From NCBI RefSeq assembly GCF_023898315.1, contig NC_064619.1, positions 486,679,376-486,743,375 of the forward strand: a stretch of DNA of 64,000 nucleotides, given 5' to 3'. The stretch comes from Schistocerca nitens. Taxonomy: Eukaryota > Arthropoda > Insecta > Orthoptera > Acrididae. Made by a program: the position numbers and the translations under genes. The notes below the pieces were generated by a model. The model was not told where the DNA came from, searched no databases, and saw only the letters and a program-made list of their open reading frames with translations. Of the stretch, positions 9,479-20,015 are shown piece by piece. The first letter of the stretch is position 1, and each line of letters begins with the position of its first letter.

Positions 9479-12400
9479 ATTGTTGGTGTTGTTGTGGTCT
9501 TCAGTCCTGAGACTGGTTTGATGCAGCTCTCCATGCTGTTCTATCCTGTGCAAGCTTCTTCATCTCCCAGTACCTACTGCAACCTACATCCTTCTGAATC
9601 TGCTTAGTGTATTGATCTCTTGGTCTCCCTCTACGATATTTACCCTCCACGCTGCCCTCCAATGCTAAATTTATGATCCCTTGATGCCTCAGAACATCTC
9701 CTACCAACCGATCCCTTCTTCTACTCAAGTTGTGCCACAAACTTCTCTTCTCCCCAATCCTATTCAATACCTCCTCATTAGTTACGTGATCTACCCACCT
9801 TATCTTCAGCATACGTCTGTAGCACCACATTTCGATAGCTTCTATTCTCTTCTTGTCCACACTAGTTATCGTCCATGTTTCACTTTCATACATGGCTACA
9901 CTACACACAAATACTTTCAGAAACGACTTCCTGACACTTAAATCTATACTCGATGTTAACAAATTTCTCTTCTTCGGAAACGATTTCCTTGCCATTGCCA
10001 GTCTACATTTTATATCCTCTCTACTTCGACCATCATCAGTTATTTTACTCCCTAAATAGCAAAACTCCTTTACTACTTTAAGTGTCTCATTTCCTAATCT
10101 AATTCCCTCAGCATCACCCGATTTAATTTGACTACATTCCATTATCCTCGTTTTGCTTTTGTTGATGTTCATCTCGTATCCTCCTTTCAAGACACTGTAC
10201 ATTCCGTTCAACTGCTCTTCCAAGTCTTTTGCTGTCTCTGACAGAATTACAATGTCATCGGCGAACCTCAAAGTTTTTACTTCTTCTCCATGAATTTTAA
10301 TAGCTACTCCGAATTTTTCTTTTGTTTCCTTTACTGCTTGCTCAATATACAGATTGAATAACTTCGGGAAGACGCTACAACCCTGTCTCACTCCTTTCAG
10401 AACCACTGCTTCCATTTCATGCCCCTCGACTCTTACAACTGCCATCTGGTTTCTGTACAAATTGTAAATAGCCTTTCGCTCCCTGTATTTTACCGCTGCC
10501 ACCTTCAGAATTTGAAAGAGAGTATTCCAGTTAACATTGTCAAAAGCATTCTCTAAGTCTACAAATACAAGAAACGTAGGTTTGCCTTTTCTTAATCTTT
10601 CTTCTAAGACAAGCCGTAAGGTTAGCATTGCCTCACGTGTTCCAACATTTCTACGGAATCCAAACTGATCTTCCCCGAGGTCCGCTTCTACCAGTTTTTC
10701 CATTCGTCTGTAAAGAATTCGTGTTAGTATTTTGCAGCTGTGACTTATTAAACTGATAGTTCGGTAATTTTCACATCTGTTAACACATGCTTTCTTTGGG
10801 ATTGGAATTATTATATACTTCTTGAAGTCTGAGGGTATTTCGCCTGTCTCATACATCTTGCTCACCAGATGGTAGAGTTTCGTCAGGACTGGCTCTCCCA
10901 AGGCCATCAGTAGTTCTAATGGAATGTTGTCTACACCCGGGGCCTTGTTTCGACTCAGGTCTTTCAGTGCTCTGTCAAACTCTTCACGCAGTATCTTATC
11001 TCCCATTTCGTCTTCATCTACATCCTCTTCCATTTCCATAATATTGTCCTCAAGCACTTCGCCCTTGTATAAATCCTCTATATACTCCTTCCACCTTTCT
11101 GCCTTCCCTTCTTTGCTTAGAACTGGGTTGCCATCTGAGCTCTTGTTATTCATACAAGTGGTTCTCTTCTCTCCAAAGGTCTCTTTAATTGTCCTGTAGG
11201 CAGTATCTATCTTACCCCTAGTGAGAAAAGCCTCTACATCCTTACATTTGTCCTCTAGCCATCCCTGCTTAGCCATTTTGCACTTCCTGTCGATCTCATT
11301 TTTGAGACGTTTGTATTCCTTTTTGCCTGCTTCATTTAATGCATTTTTATATTTTCTCCTTTCATCAATTAAATTCAATATTTCTTCTGTTACCCAAGGA
11401 TTTCTATTAGCCCTCGTCTTTTTACCTACTTGATCCTCTCCTGCCTTCACTACTTCATCCCTCAGAGCTACCCATTCTTCTTCTACTGTATTTCTTTCCC
11501 CCATTCCTGTCAATTGTTCACTTATGCTCTCCGTGAAACTCTCTACAACCTCTCGATCTTTCAGTTTATCCAGATCCCATATCCTTAAATTCCCACCTTT
11601 TTGCAGTTTCTTCAGTTTCAATCTGCAGATCATAACCAATAGATTGTGGTCAGAATCCACATTTGCCCCTGGAAATGTCTTACAATTTAAAACCTGGTTC
11701 CTAAATCTCTGTCTTACCATAATATAATCTATCTGATACCTTTTAGTATCTCCTGGATTCTTCCAGGTATACAACCTTCTTTTATGATTCTTGAACCAAG
11801 TGTTAGCTATGATTAGGTTATGCTCTGTGCAAAATTCTACAAGGCGGCTTCCTCTTTCATTTCTTCCCCCCAATCCATATTCACCTACTATGTTTCCTTC
11901 TCTCCCTTTTCCTACTGACGAATTCCAGTCACCCATGACTATTAAATTTTAATCTCCGTTCACTACCTGAATAATTTCTTTTTTCTCGTCATACATTTCG
12001 TCAATTTCTTCATCATCTGCAGAGCTAGTTGGAATATAAACTTGTACTACTGTAGTAGGCGTGGGCTTCGTGTCCATCTTGGCTACAATAATGCGTTCAC
12101 TCCGCTCTTTGTTGTACCTTTCAGCATTCCTATTTTCCTAATCATTATTAAAGCTACTCCTGCATGACCCTTATTTGATTTTGTATTTATAATTCTGTAT
12201 TCACCTTACCAAAAGTCTTGTTCCTCCTGCCACCGAACGTCACTAATTCCCACTATATCTAACTTTAACCTATCCATTTCCCCTTTTAAATTATCTAACC
12301 TACCTGCTCGATTAAGGGATCTGACATTCCACGCTCCGTTCCATAGAACGCCAGTTTTCTTTCTCCTGATAACGATGTCCTCTTGAGTAGTCCCCGGAGA

Positions 12401-12772
12401 TCCGAATGGGGGACTATTTTACCTCCGGAATATTTTACCCAAGAGGACGCCATCATCATTTAATCATGCAGTAAAGCTGCATGCCCCGGGGAAAATTACG
12501 GCTGTAGTTTCCCCTTGCTTTCAGCCGTTCGCAGTACCGCAACAGCAAGGCCGTTTTGGTTAGTGTTACCAGGCTAGATCTGTCAATCATCTAGACTGTT
12601 GCCCCCGCAACTACTGAAAGGGCTGCTGCCCCTCTTCAGGAACCACAAGTTTGTCTGGCCTCTCAACAGATACCCTCCGTTGTGGTTGCACCTACGGTAC
12701 GGCTATCTGTATCGTTGAGGCACGCAAGCCTCCCAACCAACGGCAAGGTCCATGGTTCATGGGGAGGTTACT
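9479..12772 (-). mobile_element. RTE-clade LINE, longest-ORF copy (block B, unit 1)
   Basis: This is the same RTE family as 5546-8846 but on minus, extending about 230 bp further at the 5' end (cccatgaacc, accttgccgttgg and onward). The 3' tail of (CAA)n type lies at 9479-9495. Because the 5' flank is shared with the unit-2 copy, the true 5' end cannot be set from these two copies. The N-terminal endonuclease frame (about 11940-12450) is broken, with a stop close to 11950, but everything downstream is open. Confidence 0.9.
9501..11936 (-). CDS. RTE endonuclease-reverse transcriptase, 811-codon ORF
   Basis: The open frame begins inside the endonuclease domain (MGDWNSSVGKG) and runs through SDHNLL, a linker of about 200 residues, then the RT: APGVDNIPLELL, YRTISLISHSCKIL, QFGFRRNVGTREAM, FVDLENAFDNVNW, GVRQGCS, and the catalytic RFADDIVIL (codons for FADD at 10254-10265). 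The C-terminal region carries ETWTI, MWCYRRMLKIRWVDH and a final WRAASNQSQD. Relative to family members only about the first 170 residues of the endonuclease are missing from this ORF, and they are present upstream in broken frames. In VDLENAF an N replaces the usual K. It would probably give an enzyme lacking full endonuclease function. Confidence 0.88.
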   Translation of the reverse strand: MGDWNSSVGKGREGNIVGEYGLGGRNERGSRLVEFCTEHNLIIANTWFKNHKRRLYTWKNPGDTKRYQIDYIMVRQRFRNQVLNCKTFPGANVDSDHNLLVMICRLKLKKLQKGGNLRIWDLDKLKDREVVESFTESISEQLTGMGERNTVEEEWVALRDEVVKAGEDQVGKKTRANRNPWVTEEILNLIDERRKYKNALNEAGKKEYKRLKNEIDRKCKMAKQGWLEDKCKDVEAFLTRGKIDTAYRTIKETFGEKRTTCMNNKSSDGNPVLSKEGKAERWKEYIEDLYKGEVLEDNIMEMEEDVDEDEMGDKILREEFDRALKDLSRNKAPGVDNIPLELLMALGEPVLTKLYHLVSKMYETGEIPSDFKKYIIIPIPKKACVNRCENYRTISLISHSCKILTRILYRRMEKLVEADLGEDQFGFRRNVGTREAMLTLRLVLEERLRKGKPTFLVFVDLENAFDNVNWNTLFQILKVAAVKYRERKAIYNLYRNQMAVVRVEGHEMEAVVLKGVRQGCSVFPKLFNLYIEQAVKETKEKFGVAIKIHGEEVKTLRFADDIVILSETAKDLEEQLNGMYSVLKGGYEMNINKSKTRIMECSQIKSGDAEGIRLGNETLKVVKEFCYLGSKITDDGRSREDIKCRLAMARKSFPKKRNLLTSSIDLSVRKSFLKVFVCSVAMYESETWTITSVDKKRIEAIEMWCYRRMLKIRWVDHVTNEEVLNRIGEKRSLWHNLSRRRDRLVGDVLRHQGIINLALEGSVEGKYRRGRPRDQYTKQIQKDVGCSRYWEMKKLAQDRTAWRAASNQSQD

Positions 12773-13060
12773 TCACATACTAGCAACTAATATCATTAAC
12801 ACGACAAATATTGCTGCGCTAACTTTAGTTAAGCGCAACTTTCGGGTCTCTGCCGATGAAATTCCTCTGTATACAGTAAAGCAATAAAATTTTTGGACTT
12901 GTGGTTTCGTTGCAGGAGGCCAAGATTGTATTACCAGTAAACCATAGGTATGCCAACAATGCTGCCTGAGGACTGTGCAAGGGCAATTAATTATAGCGGA
13001 GACCAAAGTGGCTGGATAGGAGGGGAAGGGAAAGGGGAGAGGAGCAGATGGAACAGGTAC

Positions 13061-13226
13061 CTGCAGCCGGCTGCAAGCAGATTCTGCCGCGCCTTCTGGA
13101 ATTCTGCCTTGATGTGCGTTTCTCCATCTGTCAAGTTCCGGATATTGAGCGTCTCACTTCCTTCACACTCTGGGAACACACCAGCAGAATTTCGTAACCC
13201 TGATTACGAAGCATGCACCATAACCA
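13061..13226 (-). pseudogene. Candidate exon in block B, copy 1 (interrupted)
   Basis: On minus, a tgctggttttgcag acceptor and a CAG-GTACCT donor enclose 166 nt (phase 1 in, 2 out). The frame has a TAA seven codons in, unlike unit 2. The remainder reads VFPECEGSETLNIRNLTDGE and on. It could be a decayed copy of the candidate exon at 45631-45796, or chance. Confidence 0.25.
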
Positions 13227-13254
13227 CTGCAAAACCAGCATAACAGTGCATGCA

Positions 13255-14190
13255 TTCAAACTGCTGACAAGAATAACATACATAAGAATGGAAAAAGATG
13301 AGGATCTGTTTCATGAGGATCACTTTGAGTTTAGGCACGAGAGAGGCAGTTCTGCCGTTGCGCTTCATGATAGAAGCAAGACATGAGAAAAATCAAAACA
13401 CATTCATAGGATTTGTCGAACTAGAAAAAGTGATTGACACTTTAAAATGATACAAGACGTTCGAAATTCTGAACAAAGTAGGAGTAATGTACGGGACCCG
13501 TAATACACAGTAAGTACAAGAAACATGAGAGAATGGTAAGAATGGAGGAGAAAGAACGAAATCCTTCAATTAAAAGTGGGTAAGGGAGGTGATGCTGCTT
13601 TCGCCCCTACTACTCACTGTCTACATCGTAGAACCCATGACGGAAATGGAAGAAAATTTCCAAAGTGTGCTCAAAATTCACAGTAAGAAACTACCACTGA
13701 TACGATCCGCTGATGCCATTGCTATCCTTGGTTGAAATGAATTACAGGATCTATTGAATGAAATGAACAGTATTATGAGTACAGAATAGGTACTGAGAGA
13801 AAACCGAAGAGAAACGAAAATAATTAGAAGTAGCAGAGAATCAGAATAGCGAGAAAACATCACAACTTGGGATCAAGAAGTACACGAAGTTAAGGAACTC
13901 AGTTACCTTGGAAGCAAAACAACCGATCAACCCATGTTGGACGAGGCAAGGAGGACATATAAAGCAGATTAGCACAGGAAAAGAAGGCGTTCCTGGACAA
14001 AAGAAGTCAACTGATAACAAACATATGTCGTAATTTGAGGACGAAATAAATGAGGATGTATGCTTGTAGCACAGCATTGTACAGAAGTGAATCATTTGCT
14101 GTGGAGAAACCGAAAACGAAGAGAATCCATGTGTTGGCGATGTGTGCGATACAAGAATGTTGGAAAGTAGGTGGACAGATAAGGAATGAG
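13255..14190 (+). pseudogene. Old RTE-like LINE fossil, plus strand (unit 1)
   Basis: Frameshifted and stop-ridden sequence still matches RTE RT blocks in order: FEFRHERGS, TFIGFVELEKVIDTL with FEILNKVGVMYGTRN, then VREVMLLSPLLLTVYI and LPLIRSADAIAIL (in place of FADDIVIL), LGSKTTDQ, and a C-terminal part with IRNEEI. It is clearly older than the other RTE copies. The CR1 at 14195 interrupts it. Its 3' end is missing in unit 1 but present in unit 2 at 48716-48960. Confidence 0.75.
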
Positions 14191-14388
14191 GAAATTCACA
14201 TCTACATCTACGTGATTACTCTGGTATTCACGAAAAAGTGCTTGGCAGAGGGTGAATGAACCACCTTCACGCTGTCTCTCTACCGTTCCACTCTCGAAGG
14301 GCATGCGGGAAAAATGAGCCCTTAAATTTTTCTGTGCGAGCTCTGATTTCTCTCGTTTATCGTAATGATCATTTGTCCACATGTAGGT

Positions 14389-14837
14389 GGGTGCCAACAG
14401 AATATTTTCGCAATCGTTGCAGAAAACTGGTGATTGAAATTTCATAAGATCTCGTCGCAACGAAAAACGCCTTTGTTTTAATGATTGCCACTCGATTTCA
14501 CGTATCATGTCTGTGACACTATCTCCCCTATTTCGCGATAATACAAAACGAGCTGCCATTCTTTGTACTTTTTCGATGGCATCCATCAGTCCCACCTGAT
14601 GCGAATCCCACACCGTACAGCAATACTCCAGAATAGGGCGGATAAGCGGGGTGTAAGCAATCTCTTTAGTAGACCTGTTGCACCTTGTAAGTGTTCTGCC
14701 AATGAATCGCAGTCCTTGGTTTGCTCTACTCACAATATTATCTATGTGATCGTTCCAATTTAGGTTATTTGTAATCGTAATCCCTAAGTATTAGGCTGCA
14801 TTTACAACATTCAGATTTGTGTGACTTTGCGCGTAAT
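14389..14837. repeat. 449-bp tandem duplication, first copy
   Basis: Positions 14389-14837 repeat directly at 14838-15286 with a single mismatch (taatcgtaat against taattgtaat). The unit duplicates part of the CR1 C-terminal coding region and 3' UTR, and unit 2 has only one copy. Confidence 0.95.
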
Positions 14838-15286
14838 GGGTGCCAACAGAATATTTTCGCAATCGTTGCAGAAAACTGGTGATTGAAATTTCATAAGATC
14901 TCGTCGCAACGAAAAACGCCTTTGTTTTAATGATTGCCACTCGATTTCACGTATCATGTCTGTGACACTATCTCCCCTATTTCGCGATAATACAAAACGA
15001 GCTGCCATTCTTTGTACTTTTTCGATGGCATCCATCAGTCCCACCTGATGCGAATCCCACACCGTACAGCAATACTCCAGAATAGGGCGGATAAGCGGGG
15101 TGTAAGCAATCTCTTTAGTAGACCTGTTGCACCTTGTAAGTGTTCTGCCAATGAATCGCAGTCCTTGGTTTGCTCTACTCACAATATTATCTATGTGATC
15201 GTTCCAATTTAGGTTATTTGTAATTGTAATCCCTAAGTATTAGGCTGCATTTACAACATTCAGATTTGTGTGACTTTGCGCGTAAT
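14838..15286. repeat. 449-bp tandem duplication, second copy
   Basis: This is the exact adjacent partner of 14389-14837. It makes the same RT C-terminal fragment appear twice. Near-identity means it is very recent, or an assembly artefact. Confidence 0.95.
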
Positions 15287-15346
15287 CGAAATTTAGCTGA
15301 TTTCTTTCAGTACTCATGTGAATAACTTTACACTTTTCTTTATTCA

Positions 15347-15521
15347 AAATGGTTCAAATGGATCTGAGCACTATGGGACTCAACATCTATGGTCATCAGT
15401 CCCCTAGAACTTAGAACTACTTAAACCTAACTAACCTAAGGACATCACACAACACCCAGCCATCACGAGGCAGAGAAAATCCCAGACCCCGCCGGGAATC
15501 GAACCCGGGAACCCGGGCGTG
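15347..15521 (-). mobile_element. SINE, Gly-type head truncated, inside CR1 (unit 1)
   Basis: The body and B box (gggttcgattcccgg on minus) are present, but the sequence stops at cacgcccggg, so the 5' part of the tRNA head is missing. The target-site duplication ttttctttattca / ttttctttcttca is at 15334-15346 and 15522-15534. Unit 2 is empty at this site (near 47469). Confidence 0.9.
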
Positions 15522-16455
15522 TTTTCTTTCTTCAGGGACACTTTCCGTACCATACTGATATATTATCTATATCATTTTGTAAGTCGTTTTGATCATCCGA
15601 TGACTTTACAAGAAGGTAAATGACAGCATCATCAGCGAACAGTCTAAGAGGACTACTCAGATTGTCTCCTATGTCGTTAATACAGATCAGGAACAATAGA
15701 GGGACTATAGCACTTCCTTGGTGAACGCCGGATATTACTTTTGTTTTACTCGATGACTTTCCGTCTGTTACTACGTACTGTGTCCATTCTGACAGGAAAT
15801 CATTAATCCAGTCGCACAACTGAGGCGATATTCCGTAGGCACGCAGTTTGGTAAGAAGACGCTTGTGAGGAACGGTGTCGAAAGCCGTCTGGAAATCTTT
15901 AAGTATGGAATGAATTTGACATCCCCTATCAATAGCACTTATTACTTCATGAGTATAAAGGGCTAGTTGTGTTTCACAACAACGATGTTCTCTGAATCCG
16001 AGCTCTGTGTCAATAAATCGTTTTCTTCGAGGTACTTCATAATTTTCGAATACAGTATATGTTCCAATACCCAACCCCAAATCGACGATAGTGATATATG
16101 CCTGTTATTCAGCAGATTCTCCTACTTCCCTTTTTGGGTGTTGGTGTGACTTGAGGAATTTTCCAGTCTTTAGGTACGGATCTTTCTGTGAGCGAGTGGT
16201 TGTATATAATTGCTAAATCGGGAGCTATTTTATCAGCATACTCTGAGAGGAACCTGACTGGTATACAATCTGGACCGGAGGCCTTGCATTCATTAAGTGA
16301 TTTATCTGCTCCTTTACTCCGAGGATATCTGCTCCTATGTTTCTCATCTTGGCAGTTGTTCTTGATTGGAATTCAGGAATATTTACTTCGTCTTCTTTGG
16401 TGAAGGAGTTTCGGAAAACCGTATTTATTAACTCTGCTTTAGTGGCACTGTTATC

Positions 16456-17400
16456 TTTGGATGTCTTGGTAACGTGAGTACACAGTGATTACAACTTATG
16501 TGAACTCTTACACATATTTTTTCAAAGGTGAGCCAACCTGTAATGTAATGAAATTAATAACTTAGTGAATTGTAATAGTAATATTACTGAATAAGGAAAG
16601 CTGATACATCAACAATTAAGAAAAACGTAAGTCTTCAAAAGGTTATTGTAAATGAAGACTGGTTATTCTAACGTAAAGTGTGAAGAACGCGATGTTAGTC
16701 ATTGAATGTAATGTACAAAGATGTAGCAGAATTGGTTGATTTTGGTTGCCCACACTGTACGCCCTACAAAATAAATTCGCCAGATCCAGTTTAGTGCTTA
16801 ACAACTCACGTCTAAGAACAGAGATTTACGAGTAATTTCAGGGATTTTGCGATTTTCTGTTGAGGTGTTTTGGTGAACCCATGTTACTGCATTTTGTCCA
16901 TTTCTGTAATTTCTTGCTTTCTGTATCGGTATTGGAGTGTTCGGTCGAGCTATGTAGGTAAGTGATGTGCTTGCTACCGTATTTCGTTAACTTTCGTGAC
17001 ATTGGCTACCTGTACTGGTATTACTTTTCCGCTTTCTGTACTGATATTGCCTTTTGGTTTTTTGTATTGGTGTCTGGCTTTTCAGTTAATTTATATATAT
17101 GGTGTGATGTCTTCGATATCAGTTGAATTTCTCTAATTTGATGCTTTATTTTCGCATTTTCGATGCCAACCGCTGCGTACTATTCTTCATCGTATTCTTC
17201 TGGTTGTTTTGTTTTGTATACTTCAGTATTTTTGGGATTCTGTGGTTTTTACTTGAGAACATATCTCCCCAAATTGCCACAGTTTACTCGTAATGCTCAT
17301 ATTTATTATTGACAATTTTTATGTTTCTGAATCTGATTTTAATACTTTGGTTTTATGGGATCTGATGATTTTGACGTTTTGATAGACATTTCTAAATCAA
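16456..17400. other. No gene seen (start of block C)
   Basis: This is AT-rich sequence with several T-rich stretches and a TA run near 17095 that is longer in the unit-2 copy (58243). I see no coding motif, RNA gene or transposon signature. It is repeated at 57601-58550. Confidence 0.6.
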
Positions 17401-17403
17401 TTT

Positions 17404-17691
17404 GTGTTTCATCTTGAGGTTTGTGATGATGTTATTTGTCAAAGTGGACGGGTGTTATCGAAGGCTCTCGTCTTCCCCAATTACTCACCATACTTGCGAC
17501 ACAGTGCCGTACCCCCGGTCGAGAGAATTCGCCCCTGTTTGGCCTTAGGAGGGGAGGGGCATACACAGCGCCGGCTGTCACCTCCACATGAAATCACCTC
17601 GGTCACAGCTTTTGATCAGTTTAGTAAAGACGTAATGCGTTCTCACGTCGCAGGATGGCAATTTCTGGACGGGAGATGTAAATATATCTGA
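17404..17691 (+). other. 95-codon ORF of unknown nature, block C copy 1
   Basis: An open frame with a GC-richer middle section recurs almost unchanged at 58552-58842. No motif is recognised. It contains runs such as RLSPPHEITSVTAF. With only two recent copies there is too little divergence to test coding constraint, so it may be non-coding. Confidence 0.2.
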
Positions 17692-17865
17692 TGAAATGCT
17701 CGAGCGATGTGCTGTGGTGCTGTAACGACATAACAGCACACAGTTCTCGCCCAACAATGGTGTTGTATAGTATCAGGCAAGCTTCAGTTCTCTACATTCT
17801 GTAATTTTCTGCAAGCGATATTAACTAGTGCGCTATTGCCATGGCACACATCTTGATTAGTTTGA

Positions 17866-18163
17866 TTCTGTTTAGAGCGAAGATAACAGAATATCTTGTA
17901 ATAGTGAATCCCGTGAGAGGTGCTCTACAGATGAGCAAGATGAAGCCAGAGCATTGTCAACTTGGACTACTCTTACCTGGACTGAGTTACTTACGAGAGT
18001 GTGTACTGCGGAAAGTCATTTAGACTTCTTATTGGAACTTTGTAGATTGTCACCGGTAGACCTGTGTGGAACTCTTTTAAAAACGACCACCGTTGATTTC
18101 CCGCCCGTTTTAATTATATTGTACGAAATGTACGCAACCAGTACGATCAGGAAAAATACGTAG
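17866..18163 (+). other. Coding-like plus-strand segment, block C copy 1
   Basis: After a possible acceptor (ttgattctgtttag) a frame runs open for about 95 codons to TAG at 18161-18163. It reads through RCSTDEQDEARALSTW, LLTRVCTAESHLDFLLELC and FPPVLIILYEMY. In unit 2 the differences I see are mostly replacements, so constraint is not supported. An overlapping frame (17841-18023) is also open. It is not recognised. Confidence 0.2.
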
Positions 18164-18417
18164 TTCGTTAGATGTCAACCGACGATACAACAGAGTATTA
18201 TTTTGGTCCCTTGCTGGATTAAAGAATATGCGTTACTAGTCACTGCTACAGAAATTTATTTAAGTACAATTACTGTAGGCGATTATTTTGATTTTAGCCG
18301 TGAGACGTGTAATGTGATTGTTGTGAATTTCACAAAATTCGGTAGCTGTATTTTCACTGTTTGGCTTAGGAGGCCAAAATTTTCCATGTGAGACGCTCGC
18401 AGTTTTTTGAGAGGTAC

Positions 18418-18561
18418 CTACAGGGTATCGTACTATCGCAGAGGAGGAGTGCTCAAAGCTGCAACTGATTTCGAAATTATTGTATAGTTCGAAGTATTTT
18501 GACTCGCGACAGCAAGGCGTCTCAACATTCCGGTTATTGCGAAGGAAACTGGAACTTTTTG
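18418..18561 (-). CDS. Candidate 144-nt exon, block C copy 1
   Basis: On minus, an acceptor (ataactcattttccag) and a donor (CCTGTAG then GTACCT) enclose 144 nt, phase 1 at both ends. The peptide includes KSSSFLRNNRNVETPCCRES and a tail SSSAIVRYPV, with cysteines. Its outgoing phase fits the candidate exon in block B (13226 or 45796). The unit-2 copy keeps both splice sites but differs at residues, including a clustered 3-nt change. It is speculative as part of the unknown gene. Confidence 0.25.
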
Positions 18562-18564
18562 CTG

Positions 18565-20015
18565 GAAAATGAGTTATATATGACATAGTTAACGAAGTAC
18601 AACTTACAATGCGTGCAATGTGTTGTTAAGTAACAGTGCAATAGTGCTGTTTGCAGGTGACCTTTTCAGATTCTAGTAAAAGTATACAAATAAATGTAGC
18701 CATCCTGAAACTAAGACTGTATCTGAGCTCATAAATCCAACGAAGTAAGGTTCTGAAGCAGCACTGGAGTGTTATCATATAACAAGTACTGACAGCTGCC
18801 CTCTAACTACCTTGTGTCGAATTCACCTGAAACACCGAAAAAGGGTAAAGAATCGTTATATGAATAACTACACCAGCAACAGAGATGTTCAAAAAACTTT
18901 CACGAATTAGTAATTAAATTCAGAAGATTTATCGATTTGCCCCTTGCCGTATTCCTCACTTATGTGTGAACCATGACTTTGGTTTTATTTCAGATACTTC
19001 ACTGCACATTCAAATGGCCATAGTAACACTCTCATAGAATTTAAACTTTCGATTAAGTTATCTTCAGATTTCATTTTCATCTCGTTTCATTATCCTTCAG
19101 TTAAAGTAAATCAACCGTTCACAAATTTAAAGAACTTTTACATCTTCGGAATATGAGATACCTATGTTTGTCCATCCACTGAACAAATGGGGCGTCCAGT
19201 ACCTTTAAATTCTACGTCTTCGTGTGCTGTGTTACATTAACGTGTCCAGTTTCCACTTTTGGTGTAACAGATGAGAGTCCTCCCGATAGGTTCGTCTATT
19301 CCCATGTAATGTTAGCAAACAGGGGCGATCGGTGAAGTTTTATTCCTACCAGACCTGAATATCATGTAGCTCACACATGTTTCTTGTGGGGCTTATTAAA
19401 TTTCAAGAGTATCGAAAGAAGAATAAGCTAAAGTGCATCACCTTATTTCTTGTGGTGGTAATATATTTAGAAAATACTTTAAAATGGTACATACCTAGCA
19501 ATCTGCTGAACGAATTCATAGAATAAATAAATTTAGGAGCTGTGTACCTAACTTTTTCTCAACTATGTGGAAGAGACTTATTGAAATGTACAAGTCACAG
19601 TGCTGTTTAAGGTAAAATAAAAGTGTGTGGAGTTGGAGGCGAAATTTGTTTGTATTGAGCAGTAGAAAACTTTCCTATCGCAATATTCTGAAAAAAGATA
19701 TTCTGGCGTGGCCGACCTTAAGCACAGTGTAACTAACAACATTCTGAAAGTTATTTAGACAACTGTGACGAATACAATTCACTTTGCTATTCCATTATCT
19801 TACTGTAGAACACCGGCCACACTTTAGGAAGAAAAATTATTTGTTTCACCTTACATTTTTCCCATATCTATAAACTATCAAATACAGTACTGAAGTACCT
19901 TATACTTTTACGTTGTATCGCCTTATCCTACATTTTTGTGTCGTAAGCCGGGAATTATTACCTGTCATTTCGATGTTTTGTGTATCCCTTCTATTGTTAA
20001 CAGCTGCCATGAACT
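18565..20015. other. No gene seen (block C middle)
   Basis: This is AT-rich unique-looking sequence shared with 59934-61392. I see no transposon ends, RNA genes or convincing ORFs. Confidence 0.6.

Larger units (their letters stand above)
9479..16455. repeat. Segmental-duplication block B, copy 1
   Basis: The block shares its order of parts with 42104-48251: an RTE LINE on minus, a coding-like minus-strand segment, a fossil RTE on plus, and a CR1 LINE on minus. It ends abruptly at gttatc (16450-16455) inside the CR1 ORF, which continues in copy 2. Copy 1 also has a private 449-bp tandem duplication and a private SINE. Confidence 0.9.
14195..16455 (-). mobile_element. CR1/L2-group LINE, truncated by deletion (unit 1)
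   Basis: On minus, the 3' tail is a (GTAGAT)n-type repeat (acatctacatctac on plus at 14201). Encoded pieces include the C-terminal block (NQGLRFIGRTLTRC, RPILEYCCTVWDSHQVG, VQRMAARFVLSRN), the RT palm (HRCCETQLALYTHEV, FQTAFDTVPHKRLL, SGVHQGSAIVPLLF, LFADDAVIYL) and the fingers (GPDCIPVRFLSEYADK). At 16455 the element is cut in mid-ORF by the junction to block C. The clade is judged by motif style only. Confidence 0.85.

Noticed and set aside
9681..11727. Several plus-strand ORFs of 60-90 codons
   Set aside because: They are antisense shadows of the minus-strand RTE ORF and recur wherever the RTE is present.
12640..12780. Host gene exon at the RTE 5' region
   Set aside because: The GC-richer sequence (accttgccgttgg and around it) belongs to the RTE 5' region shared by both block-B copies.
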